Assembly (NCBI GenBank): GCA_002964805.2
Contig: PUDQ02000018.1
Span: forward strand, 186,001-250,000
DNA length: 64,000 nucleotides
Direction: 5' to 3'
Source: Trametes villosa
Taxonomy: Eukaryota > Basidiomycota > Agaricomycetes > Polyporales > Polyporaceae
Part shown: piece after piece, positions 23,207-34,113 of the stretch
Position numbering within the stretch: position 1 is the first letter of the stretch
How the letters are laid out: every line of letters starts with the position of its first letter
Translations under genes and position numbers: made by a program
Notes under the pieces: model-generated
Database searches by the model: none
What the model saw: only the letters and a program-made list of their open reading frames with translations
Told to the model about the DNA's origin: nothing

Positions 23207-25587
23207 TCAAGATGTAACATTGCCTCCCTCGTAGATGGCCACCATAAGCGGCAGTGAGGGCTCCGGGTCACCCGCCACCGATGGGAAGCGCAACCCAGAC
23301 TGATTCCACACGATCTGTTTGTCCGAGGGTGCGAATCTGAATCTTGTGAGCAGCTTGTATAGGACGACCTCTGGGCGTGAGCGGATGCATGAGTATTACG
23401 GTGGGAGTGAATGGGAGTCCCGCCACTTACTCATCTCGAGTTGCGAGAACTTGAATCCTCTAAGAGCATCACAACCATCAGTATGGATACCCGGAAATGA
23501 ATGCGAGGTTGAGACGCACATGCATGCACGGCCTCCACCGAGGAACGTCATACTGCAAGCAACAGGTTGGCCATCATGCAATTTACGAAGCATCAGACGC
23601 ACGTACAGATTCGAATAGATCCCGGGGATCTTCGCCTCCGTGACGCTGTCGGGGAGACCGCCGAGCCAGCGCTCGGGCTTCCACTCCTGTGCGTCCTCGC
23701 CCCAGATGGCCTTGTTGCGGTTGCACGAGTAGACGCCGACGATGACGGTGGTGTCCTTCGGAACGAGAATTTCGCGAATCTGAGAGCCGTCGACCCCAGT
23801 GATAGGCTCCGAGAGCGGAAGTACAGCGTCTTGGCGGGTTCTGTTGTGAGTAAGTGCAAAGAAGCGGGGCGAGGGAAGAGGCAGAAACGCACTCGCGGAA
23901 GATAGTTGTGACGGGGGAGTACCTACAAGGACGTCAGTTTAGGAGCGAAGGACGGTATATGTAACTCTCTGACTCACACGCGCAGCGTTTCGCGGCACAC
24001 CGCGTCTAGGTAGGGCAGGGAGACCAAGGCGTCATAGCCAGGTTCTTCGCCATCCGACGCTTCGAGGAGCTCCTTGCGTAGTTTCTCCTGGACATCGGGA
24101 TGTTCCGCGAGGAGGTTCAGTGTGGTGCAGAGCGCAGTCGAGGTGGTGTCCATGGCGGCGAAGATGAATGTCCTACAAATTCAGCCGCATACACTCAGCA
24201 CTCGGTCCGAAGTTAGAATAAGAGCAATCTGCACATACGATACTTGCGCGATGAGCTCTCCTTCGGGCAACCTGTCTTCTTCAGATGCCGCCATATTGGC
24301 CCTCACTGATCCGGGACGTCCAGTGAGAAAAGGATAAAGAGTAGCTTCGGTGTATGCACGTACGCATAATGCTCATCAAATCCTTGCCCTCGCCCACCGC
24401 GCTCTTCAGCGTCTCATCGCCTTCCTCCAGCCTCCGCTTCTTCTCTTCGTAGATCTTCGCAGCGCGCTCGTTGATCGTGTCCAGTATCTGGCGCATCCGC
24501 TGCACGCTCTCGCTCGGGAAGAGCTCTACCAGCTTCCGGCGCAGCCAAGGCGGCCCGCCTGCGGGAAGGTAAGGCACGATGCGGCGTATGAAGTTATGTT
24601 GCATCAGTGTGGGCCTGTGCTGAGAGTCAGCACAGGAAACTTAGCCGGAAGAAGTATGGCTCACTGGAACGCCTTGATCGCCGTCGCACACTCGTCTGAA
24701 GACTCCGAAACGAGTGGGTCGAAGGAGTACCCGAGTCCTGACTGTCCGATGAGTTCCAGCGCCGTACGGCCCATCCAGTCGAGCATGTCCACTTCGACGG
24801 GGCCGTTCCGCCCCGCTCGAACGCAATGCTCGACACCCTCTTGAAGCTTCGAAATGGCGGATGAAGTGTGAGAGACTGCGCGGCTGCACGGGCGCGTGCG
24901 CTGACGCACCTTGCTCGCAATATCGTTGAAGATGGGAATCATACGTCGCATGTGAGCGATCGAGAAGACGGGGTTGAAGAGCTTGCGCTGTTTCCTGTGG
25001 TGGTCCCCTGGTGAGCAGCCCCCGTGTCAGCGGGTGGAAGTGGTGCGAGGGCGATCTCCGGTACTCACCTAGTGTTGAGAGCAGCCCTGGTCCAAAGTAG
25101 ATCATATTGGATCTACGAGAAAAGTAAGGATTATTGAACTTGTGAAGCCTCTTGTGGCGTACTTGACGAAGAATGCGGCCTCCTCATAAATGTACTGGTC
25201 CTTGACAATGATGCTGTGGAGCGCTGTGGGGTCAAACACATAGAGCATGCGCGCCTTCAAAGAGGTTAGCGAGGAATACTGTGACGAAATTTGGGTAAAT
25301 GCACCCCCAGTGGACCCGCGAGCTTCACAACCCCGGGGTACGCATCGGTGAGACGATCGTACACTGGCCAAGCATGGCGCGCAAGGATCTGCTGAAGGTT
25401 ACCTGCACATTCATTAGTATCACAGCACTCTATCGTAATGCTGGTGGCGCTCACCGTATAACACCGATTCGCGTGGAGGACCTGGGATGTTGTCGAGTGT
25501 AGATTTAACGAGATACTGTTTGATACATTTCCAAAGAAGCCAGATACCACCGCACACAGCGGCAGTCTGTGCAAGCGGAGCTAACAT
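23207..25587 (-). CDS. Cytochrome P450 monooxygenase, copy A
   Basis: Minus-strand gene starting MLAPLAQTAAV and ending EGGNVTS, with about 14 exons at the same positions as copy B (53787-56195). An N-terminal hydrophobic anchor and the Pro-rich hinge DNIPGPPRES place it on the ER membrane as a class II P450. Motifs in order: I-helix FAAMDTTS, ExxR within CRETLRV, the PERW region (EWKPERWLGGLPDS) and the haem loop TFLGGGRACIGFKFSQLEM with the axial Cys. All catalytic signatures are present, so the enzyme should be functional with cytochrome P450 reductase. The substrate is unknown; such families in wood-decay fungi oxidise xenobiotics and plant or fungal metabolites. I do not assign a CYP family number. 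It converges on the GH79 gene and lies in the left inverted-duplication copy. Confidence 0.87.
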
Positions 25588-26405
25588 GGCAGCGTAGATT
25601 CACCGTAGACGTGGTTAGGGCGAAGCTGAGGAGAAAAGGTCCGCTTGAGTTCGGGCAGAGGTGTGAACAACATGACCTTTATCACTCGGCCTCAATGCCA
25701 ACGGGCCTTCTATTTCCGCCAGGAACATCGATGAAGCAGAAGCGGACGCATGGGATCTGTAGGACATATACCATGTGGGTGACAACCCTAGCTCGCGTAA
25801 GAGCGTGAGTGTTCGAACTTCGATGACGCTCATTCGAAGACGTACATGGGACCGCAGCTCGCCGGCACACGAAACGAGCTCCCAGAAATGCGGGATATGG
25901 GCTTCCCTAGTGGTTCCGCACTTCATAGCAGGATGAAGAGTTCCCCAGTGCTAGTAACACCACGGAGGTGTGCATCCTGCTGTCAGTCGATACACGAAGA
26001 GAAGAACTAGTGCATGCCATCGATATCGATAATCATGGCGAACCAGCATGACCTCTGTGTGTGGACATGGAAAGCGAGACGATGCCTCGGTTCCGATTCC
26101 ACTTAGAATCGGCTTTCTTATGAGAGTTTCAGCCTGCACGTGACTTATGCTGCCCGCTTGTTCTTGTGTTGCATTGTTTGTACCGCTTTGTCCGTCTCGT
26201 CTCGCCAGCGCTCACCTCTCCAAGCCCTCATCCACGATTTTCTTCCTGCGCTGCTTGCCGTTCGATACCCTTCAGCCGCGCCTCTGTTCGTCGTGACCCA
26301 CGTACGTCTTCCGTTTTGTTGAACGTCAGAAAAATCACTCACCGCTGCTCAGTCTGTTGTCCGATTGAGCACAGGAATTGTCCCGCGCAGTCGCCGACGT
26401 GGCCG
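25588..26405. other. Spacer between P450 copy A and the Helitron gene
   Basis: About 0.8 kb. The first 50 bp resemble the promoter of P450 copy B. The remainder should contain the 5' end of the Helitron, but a 5'-TC terminus cannot be fixed from one copy. The RepHel frame is open back to 26166 with no ATG before 26406, and a short unrelated frame starts at 26140. No other gene is supported. Confidence 0.45.
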
Positions 26406-29400
26406 ATGTCGCCAGTTCCCCGCACGGCCGCCCCCCTTTCTCGTGCGTCCTCACTTCCACTCTCTCCCACACCCAGTCTGACTTTCATTTTAGGGGGCCG
26501 TTTATGTATATCTCGTGGTGAATTCAGTTCCCTCCCCGTGGTGGCGGGCGTCATCCCGCCGTATGACTTCGTCGCTCACTTCGAACGTTCCGTCCCCCTC
26601 GTCGAGGCTACCGCGGCCTGCCCACCAGGCTCTGTAGCAGTCACCGTACCCCTCTCCGCGTTGGTAGACTGCGTACCAACTCGCTTGCTCGCAGTTGCCA
26701 TCCGTTCTCACGGGGTGCAGCTCAGTCATAAGAATCGGTCGGGCGCGGCTTTTCGCTCACTGGTTACAAGCCACGTATGCACGTCTGTCTGTCAGGATCA
26801 CGTTAGTATCTTCGTGCTCAGCCCTTCTTCGAATAGCGCCTCGCGTCCGAATGTACTACATCTCACCAATTCCACCGCGAGCCCGCCGGCTCCCTCCGTC
26901 GAGCGCGATGACCCCGCACCGCCGTCGGCGTGTCGTTCATTCCCGCCCACCCCGCCCACCGTCGCTCGGCAAGCACAGCTGCTTAGGGACTGGTGTGATG
27001 CTACGTCCCATCAGCAGGTTTCTGAGCGCCCTTGCGCAGTCTGCGCTCGTCTCACGTCACTCCCCAAACTGAGTGAGCATGCCGAGCACGACCTTCCGCT
27101 CCACTGCCTCGAACGAGCAGGAGAGCTTGTCACCCGTGTAACACGCACTCAGGCAACTGATGAGATTGAGGAGCTACCCGGTCCCGTCTTATATCCTGGC
27201 GGCATACGTGAAGTCGAGGGCAGGCGTATGCTGTCCGTATGCCAGGAGTGCTTGTCGCCTCTCCGAGTCCGTCGCCTCCCCCGCTTCGCCCTCGCCAATG
27301 GGCGCTGGATAGGCGATTGTCCTCCTGAATTGCAAGGGCTTCGTTACGTTGAGCAGTTACTCATTGCCCGCAATCGTCATAGTTTTTGTGTAGCTCAAGT
27401 AACTCGCGGTAAACAGAGGTACATGACAGCAAATGCCATTATTTTCGGCCAGCCAGTAGCCCGCATGTACACGATGCTGCCGCCCCCGCGGCAAGATATT
27501 GAAGAGTGTCTCGCGATCTTATTCGTCGGCACAGCGAAACCCACTGACGAAGACGTCGGCCGTACCCCTTTTATTGTCCGCCACAAGGTCGTCCTTAGAG
27601 CGTTACAGTGGCTACAACTAAATCATCCGGATTACTATAACATTGATATATCTCTGACGAACCTGCGCGAGTATCCTGAGGACGCGCCTCCAGTCGGCAT
27701 TGTTTTCAGAGAGCGTAACACAGTTACAGGGGAGAATATGGCGGTGTATCAGTCGGAAGATGATAGCGCCGTTAGCGACGGGCAGTGCTCGTTCACTGTG
27801 CATGGGCTCTGCGGGAACCAGTTCGCAGATATGACTTACGAGCAGAAGGTCCGTTGCGCGGTGCGGCACTTCGATAGCGGCGGTAAATCGATGTACTACG
27901 GCCATGAGCGTAAACCTCAGTCCATCTATCACAACCCTACCCTGTTTCCCTCCATGTTTCCTTGGCTGTTCCCCTACGGCCTCGGAGGGTTCGAAAACGA
28001 GAACATTTCCACGCGTCTTCATCGTGGTGATCATATTCGCGCGCTCTTGATGTACCCCGACAGGCGATTTGAGCGTGATCGCTGTTTTGCCTTTATAGCG
28101 TTCAATCATGAGCAAATACGAGGGAGCGCGTCGGGCGCGTACCTACTTACCAAGAGGAGCCACTTCGACAGTGTCGCGGACAAACTGATGAATATCGACC
28201 GGGCAGCTCTGGACAATATCATCCAGCGGGGAGCGAATGGCGACTACGTACGGCCCGAGACTGAGGCCGAGAAAGCGTGCTTTGATCTCATATCCGCCGT
28301 GGATTACGTCGGCGGGCATGTCTCCGGTCTGAACACGGCGCGTAAGTATCAACGCAACGAGATCCGGTCACTGATGATAGCGAAGGGCGTACCTCTGTTT
28401 TTCGTGACCTTCGCTCCAGCAGACCTCAAAAGTCCGCTGTGTCTGAGTTACTGCGGAGAGGATATCGATCTGCTTCAGTATATGCCCCGTCTGCGCGGCG
28501 CAGATGATCGTCGGCGGGCCATTGCAGATCACCCCGCCGGAGCCGCTCGATTCTTTCATTTTCTGGTCACAACCTTCATTCGGGTCATCCCGAAACATGG
28601 CACGGGCGAAGAAGGAGTATTTGGCCCGACCGAGGCATACTACGGAACAGTAGAGGCTCAGGGGAGACTTACTTTGCATCTGCATATGCTTGTATGGATC
28701 AGCGGCAGCCCAAGTCCTCAGGAGATCCGTGATCGACTATTAGCGGATCCCGAGTTCGAGGGCCAGTTATTGACATGGCTCGAGGCGTGTCATGTAGGCG
28801 ATTTTGCCACAGGCGACGAGCAGGGGTTAAGTGACCTGCTAGAAGACGAATATTTCGAGCGCCGCGACGACGGTACGACCGTTCGGCGTACCAGACTGAA
28901 GAGCGGCGTCCGAGATCCTGCAACCATGCTAACACCCCGTCCACCTCCCGCCGACGCAGGAGACGACGCCCTTGCCAAATGGTATCGTAGCCATCTAGAG
29001 GACTCCGATCGCGTTGTGCTCTGCATGAATCGGCATGACCGCGAGCATACCTTAGGATGCTGGAAGGGCTACTGTCGAGCGCGCTTTCCGCGGGAGACTT
29101 TCGAAGAGACCCAAGTCGATCGTGCAAGCGGCGCCATCCGATTTGCGAAGAAAGAGGAATGGATCAACACCGTAAATCGGCTGGTATCTAGCGCAGTGCG
29201 ATGTAACACCGACGTCGGTTGTCTGTTGACAGGCACGCAGATCAAGGCTATATTAGCATACATCACAGACTATATCACAAAAACCGCGCTGACTACCCAC
29301 GGGTTCTTTGAGACTGTTCGCTCAGTCCTAGATCGGAACGCGGACATCTTGAACTGCGAGGCGAGCGGTCGGGGGGAGGCTGCGCGATCTCTCATTGTCA

Positions 29401-32400
29401 AGATAGTGAACGCGCTGTCTGGTGCCGCCGAACTTGGAGGGCCTGCAGTATGTTCTTATTTGTTAGGCAATCCTGACCATTACACCAGTGAGCAGTACAA
29501 AGTGTTTTACTGGCGCTCGTATGTCCGTAGAGTAATCGAGGACTCACCACCCGAACGTCCATCTGTGCACAATCCCGCAGAACCCCACGTCGACCGGGTT
29601 GTTTTGGGCTTGTCCGAAGGAGACGTCGTTCCACTCTCGAAGATCAATGACTACATTTACAGGCCTGAGGCCTACTCGACGCGAACGTTGTACGACTTTT
29701 TGTCCAGCACAGATGTGAAGAAAGTGGGGAAAAAAGAACGGTTTGCCGAGCAAGCGAACGAGTGCCTTTCAGGCGAGCGGAGCGAGGACGATTCCTCCGA
29801 CAGTGACACCGACCAGGATGACAGCGTCGCGGAACCGACCAAACACAGCAGAGGCCAGCCATGTCAGCCGCGTGCACATCGGTTTCGCGCGGGTCACCCC
29901 CAGCGTTCCACTCACGGCGTATATAGCCATAAGCCAAGCTATGTGCTCAACTTCGTCGGGGGAGCTCTCCCTCGGCCGGACAGGGGCGACCGGGACGAGT
30001 ATTGTAGTGTCATGCTTACATTGTTTCATCCAGGAGGTTGGCGATCAGGTCGAGACCTCCGTGCCGCCGGTGAGACCTGGAGTGCCGCTTTTGCACGTAC
30101 TCAATTCGCACCGGAGCATATCCAGATCATGAAAAACATGAACTTACTATATGAGTGTCTGGACGCGCGGGACGATTACTCGGCGCAACGTAGGGAAGCT
30201 GCCAAGGAAAGAGATTGCCCGGTTCCTCTGGGCATGTCTGTGGGTGTGCACGATCATATTGCTGAGGAGCACGACGATCCGTTCTTCGAGCATACCGAAG
30301 AGTCGATGATGGATGCCGTAGACCAGTCCGCTGTAGGGCCGCGCACCGCAAAAAACCAGGCAGAGATGGAGAAAATGAGAAACCTGTTGTTGCCCATAGT
30401 GTCCATCAAGGAGAATTCGCAGCCAGTGAGTGCTCGTGAGTTGAATCTCGCGCGGCAGCCGGCAGCCGAGTGGAAGAAAGTCGTAGCAGAGGCGAAGCAG
30501 GCTGTCTTGGACAAAGCAAATGGGATAGACGCAGAGTCAGCCCATAGCACAAACCACAGAGCGCAGCCGTCCTCGATGTCCTATGGTCCTGACAAGGGCG
30601 TGGTCGCGATAGTGAGTAAAGATGACCTCCGCGGCGTGGTAGGCGCTGACGGTGTCCCACGCCCGTTGCAGGACGCGGCTACGCTCCTGTTGCACTCTAC
30701 GATACAAGCGTTCACACTGAACGAAGAGCAAACTCGAGCGTTTTCTATCGCGGCTCGTCACCTGCAACACCACGACTCGCAACAGCTGTTGATGCATCTC
30801 AGTGGGATGGCCGGCACGGGCAAGTCGCGCGTCATCCACGCGATCATGTCGTTCCTAGACGAACGCGGTGAGTCTTACCGGTTCATCGTTCTCGGCCCTA
30901 CAGGTAGTAGTGCCGCTCTAGTGGGAGGCTCTACCTATCATTCGGTGTTGGGATTTTCTATCGCGAACGAGTCCGGGAGCTCGTTTGGAACTGCTCTGGA
31001 CAAAGTCCGCGGGCGCCTTATACGTGTCGATCTTATATTCATCGACGAGATATCAATGATCTCGTGCACCGACTTTCTCCTAATTCATGAGAAGCTATTG
31101 AAAGCTTTCCCGGACGCCTTGCTACCATTCGGCGGTAAGAGTGTTATAGTGGCAGGAGATTTCGCCCAGCTTCCGCCGGCAGGTCGATCACCTGCACTGT
31201 ACAGCCACACAGTGAGCTCGTACAGCTCTGGAATGAGCCAGTTTCGTCAAAAGTGCGCCCTGGGGAAAGCCCTATGGCACCAATTTACTACCGTGGTTAT
31301 TCTTCGCGAGAATATGCAGCAGCGTGGCATGTCAGAAAGGGATTTGCGGTTCAAACGCGCGCTGGAGAACTTGCGCTTGTGCAGCTGCACCGCAGATGAC
31401 ATCGAGTTGTTTCGTTCTCGTGTATGCCGCCCCGGAATCGCTGACGAACTTCTCCGTCAGGAGCGCTTCCAAGGCGTATCGATCATCACTGCGCGCAACG
31501 CACATCGCGACGCGATAAACTCCGTACGCTGCGACGAGTTTGCTCGCGTGCGTGGGGAAACGCTCACGCACTTCGTTTCCTTAGACACCTGGAGCAAAAC
31601 TAAGGATCCCTCCTCTGTGCGCCGCGCCCAGCATGAGTATCGCGAAACCGTCGATCCAGTAAGGACCACCAATACAATTGGACGCGCTTTACAAGACGTT
31701 CTATGGGGACTGCCGCCAAACATGACGGACCATCATCCCGGCACGCTGAGACTTTGCAAGGGGATGCCAGTCCTGCTGAAGTACAACGAAGCGACGGAAC
31801 TCTGCGCCACCAACGGAGCGGAGGCCATCGTTGTGGACTGGCACGCGCACGGGATACCCGGTAATCGGCAAGTCCTGGACGTCCTGTTCGTTGAGCTCGT
31901 AAATCCTCCCAGATCAGTTCAATTACAAGGCCTGCCGCCAAACGTCATACCTTTGACCCGCATGCGCAAGTCTATCCGCTGCACACTACCTGTGGAAGAT
32001 ATGCAAGTCTCGGTGAGTCGAGAACAAGTCGCAGTGCTTCCGAATTTTGCCATGACGGATTATGCCAGCCAGGGCCGAACGCGGTCGCTGAACGTTGTGC
32101 ACATCAAGCATTGCAAAAACCATCAAGCGGTATATACATGCCTTTCGCGAAGCTCTAGTTATGACGACACCGTGATATTGGACAACTTCGATGCAGCCAA
32201 ACTGCGTGGCGGCGCAGCCTCCGCGCTGAAACAAGAGTTCCGAGAGCTGGAACTTTTGGACGAGATCACGCGTCTCCGCATCGCCGGCACTCTGCCGGTA
32301 CATATCCAGGGTGTTACGCGCGGGGCTCTGCTGTCCACGTTCCGCGCGTGGAAAGGTAAACGTTATGTGCCTAGTGCGGTACATCCCGCGCTTGATTGGA

Positions 32401-33509
32401 GTGAGGCATCTGATGAGGACCTAGCGCCTTGTCCAGATCTCGGCGCCGCCCTGCCGCATCTCTATCCATCCAGTCGCGCCACCCCCCCCGCGAAGAACCA
32501 CGTCAGTACGCAAGTTCCCATCGATTCTACAATGTCAGCGCCGCGCTTGAAACGGGCGCGTCCTGTCGAGCAATGGGATGCACGGCCGAAGAAACGACGC
32601 GTCAAGGATCAAACCGCGTACGACATCGACTCTGGCCCGTCAGCTTCACCCGCAACCGTGTCAGTTGCTTCTTTGCGCGGGCTTGTTTGGGACGCTCAAA
32701 ACTGGAGCTGCGCGTACGATTCGATTCTCACTGTTTTACTTAATCTCTATACTGAACGAGGTGCGGACTGGCTAGCGACAGTTGCGCCCGGGAACACGTA
32801 CATGGACATCATCCGCGGTCAAATCACGGACAACCTGGCAGACCCAGGCGTCGCGGAGGCGGTACGAGATGTCCTAAGAGACGTGCTCGCCACAATCTAC
32901 CCAGCACGTTTCCCGAGGTATGGGCACACTATGGCTGCCGTTTCTGACATCATGTCCTGCCTTTTCTATACACCCAACGCGTTCGCGCGTAGCGCATCGA
33001 GGTGCGCGACCTGTACTCTTGAAAGTGTACACGTGGTTGACCACGGTCGGTCTTACCTTTGGTTCCTGACAGCCGCAGCGTATCGTTCTCACTTCCCCAT
33101 GCAAAGCAGTGTCTCTCCGAGTGAGTACGTGGACTGCTTATTGACGCGTGCAGTACAGGTGCATTGTCCTGCTTGCAGGAATTTGAATCCTGTGGTATCC
33201 ACACTACTTGTCGCGCCGCCTCTGCTCGTCATCGAGACATCTCCGTCGGTCCCCGTCCGTTGCGAACCCACGCTCAACGCGAGGATCGATCACGTCGAAC
33301 ACTCGTGGGCACTAGTAGGTGTCATTTATCACGGTTTCAATCACTTCACGTCGCGTTACGTCTCTTCAGACGGCAATACCTGGTATCACGACGGCGACGT
33401 CACGAAGCAAGCTTGTGTACGCGATCAAAACATTGTCGGCAACGCGGCAGCGGCCTCAATGGCAAGAGGCAGGACAGCAACTCATTACATCTACGCGTTG
33501 ACAAGCTGA
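26166..33509 (+). mobile_element. Helitron (rolling-circle transposon), ends unresolved
   Basis: Defined by the intact RepHel gene. Helitrons begin 5'-TC, end CTRR-3' preceded by a short hairpin, and insert between A and T without target duplication, so single-copy boundaries are hard to fix. I found no unambiguous hairpin plus CTRR within about 1 kb downstream. The interval given is only the open coding frame; the true element extends beyond it on both sides and may include the minus-strand coding fragment at 33588-34113. Confidence 0.7.
26406..33509 (+). CDS. Helitron Rep-helicase with C-terminal ubiquitin-hydrolase-like domain
   Basis: One uninterrupted frame gives 2,367 aa from the first ATG; the frame is open to 26166 but only with non-ATG starts. 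Domains in order: a Cys-containing N-terminal region (about 205-315; CAVCARL, VCQECLSPL); the Helitron-like Rep domain (about 570-1000) with HUH motif LTLHLHMLVWI (His758, His760) and a two-tyrosine motif AYITDYITKT (Tyr952, Tyr956); and a PIF1-type SF1 helicase (about 1440-1930) with Walker A GMAGTGKS (Lys1473), Walker B FIDEISM (Asp1547, Glu1548), GDFAQLPP and TDYASQGRT. After a basic linker comes an extra domain (about 2085-2367) with a Cys box NWSCAYDS (Cys2102), two CxxC pairs (2200/2203, 2254/2257) and a His box NHFTSRYV (His2313), the plan of USP/C19 deubiquitinases. Known role: the Rep nicks and transfers single strands during rolling-circle transposition. All catalytic residues are intact, so autonomy is possible. 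Confidence 0.9.
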   Translation: MSPVPRTAAPLSRASSLPLSPTPSLTFILGGRLCISRGEFSSLPVVAGVIPPYDFVAHFERSVPLVEATAACPPGSVAVTVPLSALVDCVPTRLLAVAIRSHGVQLSHKNRSGAAFRSLVTSHVCTSVCQDHVSIFVLSPSSNSASRPNVLHLTNSTASPPAPSVERDDPAPPSACRSFPPTPPTVARQAQLLRDWCDATSHQQVSERPCAVCARLTSLPKLSEHAEHDLPLHCLERAGELVTRVTRTQATDEIEELPGPVLYPGGIREVEGRRMLSVCQECLSPLRVRRLPRFALANGRWIGDCPPELQGLRYVEQLLIARNRHSFCVAQVTRGKQRYMTANAIIFGQPVARMYTMLPPPRQDIEECLAILFVGTAKPTDEDVGRTPFIVRHKVVLRALQWLQLNHPDYYNIDISLTNLREYPEDAPPVGIVFRERNTVTGENMAVYQSEDDSAVSDGQCSFTVHGLCGNQFADMTYEQKVRCAVRHFDSGGKSMYYGHERKPQSIYHNPTLFPSMFPWLFPYGLGGFENENISTRLHRGDHIRALLMYPDRRFERDRCFAFIAFNHEQIRGSASGAYLLTKRSHFDSVADKLMNIDRAALDNIIQRGANGDYVRPETEAEKACFDLISAVDYVGGHVSGLNTARKYQRNEIRSLMIAKGVPLFFVTFAPADLKSPLCLSYCGEDIDLLQYMPRLRGADDRRRAIADHPAGAARFFHFLVTTFIRVIPKHGTGEEGVFGPTEAYYGTVEAQGRLTLHLHMLVWISGSPSPQEIRDRLLADPEFEGQLLTWLEACHVGDFATGDEQGLSDLLEDEYFERRDDGTTVRRTRLKSGVRDPATMLTPRPPPADAGDDALAKWYRSHLEDSDRVVLCMNRHDREHTLGCWKGYCRARFPRETFEETQVDRASGAIRFAKKEEWINTVNRLVSSAVRCNTDVGCLLTGTQIKAILAYITDYITKTALTTHGFFETVRSVLDRNADILNCEASGRGEAARSLIVKIVNALSGAAELGGPAVCSYLLGNPDHYTSEQYKVFYWRSYVRRVIEDSPPERPSVHNPAEPHVDRVVLGLSEGDVVPLSKINDYIYRPEAYSTRTLYDFLSSTDVKKVGKKERFAEQANECLSGERSEDDSSDSDTDQDDSVAEPTKHSRGQPCQPRAHRFRAGHPQRSTHGVYSHKPSYVLNFVGGALPRPDRGDRDEYCSVMLTLFHPGGWRSGRDLRAAGETWSAAFARTQFAPEHIQIMKNMNLLYECLDARDDYSAQRREAAKERDCPVPLGMSVGVHDHIAEEHDDPFFEHTEESMMDAVDQSAVGPRTAKNQAEMEKMRNLLLPIVSIKENSQPVSARELNLARQPAAEWKKVVAEAKQAVLDKANGIDAESAHSTNHRAQPSSMSYGPDKGVVAIVSKDDLRGVVGADGVPRPLQDAATLLLHSTIQAFTLNEEQTRAFSIAARHLQHHDSQQLLMHLSGMAGTGKSRVIHAIMSFLDERGESYRFIVLGPTGSSAALVGGSTYHSVLGFSIANESGSSFGTALDKVRGRLIRVDLIFIDEISMISCTDFLLIHEKLLKAFPDALLPFGGKSVIVAGDFAQLPPAGRSPALYSHTVSSYSSGMSQFRQKCALGKALWHQFTTVVILRENMQQRGMSERDLRFKRALENLRLCSCTADDIELFRSRVCRPGIADELLRQERFQGVSIITARNAHRDAINSVRCDEFARVRGETLTHFVSLDTWSKTKDPSSVRRAQHEYRETVDPVRTTNTIGRALQDVLWGLPPNMTDHHPGTLRLCKGMPVLLKYNEATELCATNGAEAIVVDWHAHGIPGNRQVLDVLFVELVNPPRSVQLQGLPPNVIPLTRMRKSIRCTLPVEDMQVSVSREQVAVLPNFAMTDYASQGRTRSLNVVHIKHCKNHQAVYTCLSRSSSYDDTVILDNFDAAKLRGGAASALKQEFRELELLDEITRLRIAGTLPVHIQGVTRGALLSTFRAWKGKRYVPSAVHPALDWSEASDEDLAPCPDLGAALPHLYPSSRATPPAKNHVSTQVPIDSTMSAPRLKRARPVEQWDARPKKRRVKDQTAYDIDSGPSASPATVSVASLRGLVWDAQNWSCAYDSILTVLLNLYTERGADWLATVAPGNTYMDIIRGQITDNLADPGVAEAVRDVLRDVLATIYPARFPRYGHTMAAVSDIMSCLFYTPNAFARSASRCATCTLESVHVVDHGRSYLWFLTAAAYRSHFPMQSSVSPSEYVDCLLTRAVQVHCPACRNLNPVVSTLLVAPPLLVIETSPSVPVRCEPTLNARIDHVEHSWALVGVIYHGFNHFTSRYVSSDGNTWYHDGDVTKQACVRDQNIVGNAAAASMARGRTATHYIYALTS

Positions 33510-33587
33510 GGCAGCAAGAATCCCTCGTCTCGCAACACTCTACTCGACAGCCGTGAGTAAGCAACCCTTCTATCAGCAGGAAGATCC

Positions 33588-34113
33588 TCACCGCAACGCA
33601 ATTCGACGAGCCAGTACATCGTCGCGGCCACGCATGTTGACTAACCCATCGCCTCTCACCGCCCCGCGGAAGACGAGCAGCTCTCCAGCCCACAGCCGTC
33701 TGCCGTTCTCGTCGAACCGGTGCTGCCTCTCCACGAAGTATACCAGATAGCGGTAATAGACCCTGCTGACCTGCCGGTTTCTCGCGTAGACTCGGCGGAT
33801 CTGCAAGCCTCGCGTAGACCCGAAGACTGTATCCACCAGGGGAACGTCGACGTTGCCCGCGCAAGGGTAGCAATGAGCGTTACATTGGATAAACCTGCCA
33901 GGGTGTTCCTCGGGTATGTGGAAACCGCGTATACTGATTGGCTATAGCCTGGCTGAGAACTTGTTCGCGACTGTAGGGCGCCGCACGTACCGTGAAGGAC
34001 ATCTCCGTCCTGTTCGCGGTTTTCGCTCGTTGGGATCCCCTTACCAGGCGGCAGTGTAGCGATGGTGTCCACGACGTCGACGACGGCAGGTAAACCCGCT
34101 CGACGAGGCGCAC
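33588..34113 (-). CDS. Partial unknown gene downstream of the Helitron
   Basis: Two minus-strand exons are convincing: 34113(or earlier)-33991 ending RTEMSFT, and 33941-33588 after a 49-nt GT-AG intron, reading PISIRGFHIPEEHPG, then CNAHCYPCAG, RNRQVSRVYYRYLVYFVE and RRLWAGELLVFRG to a stop. Codon phase is kept across the junction. A CxxxC pair (CNAHCYPC) could bind metal. I cannot find the 5' end; upstream frames switch. It may be the 3' part of a real gene or a host fragment carried by the Helitron. No family recognised. Confidence 0.4.

Larger units (their letters stand above)
22754..25640. repeat. Inverted duplicated segment, left copy (P450 plus element)
   Basis: Homologous in inverted orientation to about 53740-56645. 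Similarity covers a short piece of promoter (ttcgccctaaccacgtctac here, ttcgccctatctacgcctat there), the full P450 gene with matching intron positions, the 3' flank, and the 285-bp element. The two copies enclose about 28 kb. They are clearly diverged at many positions, so the duplication is not recent. Confidence 0.8.

Noticed and set aside
25940..25975. A hairpin followed by CTAG on the minus strand, resembling a Helitron 3' end
   Set aside because: The stem is only 5 bp, the base after CTAG is C rather than T, and the orientation is opposite to the RepHel gene. Likely chance.
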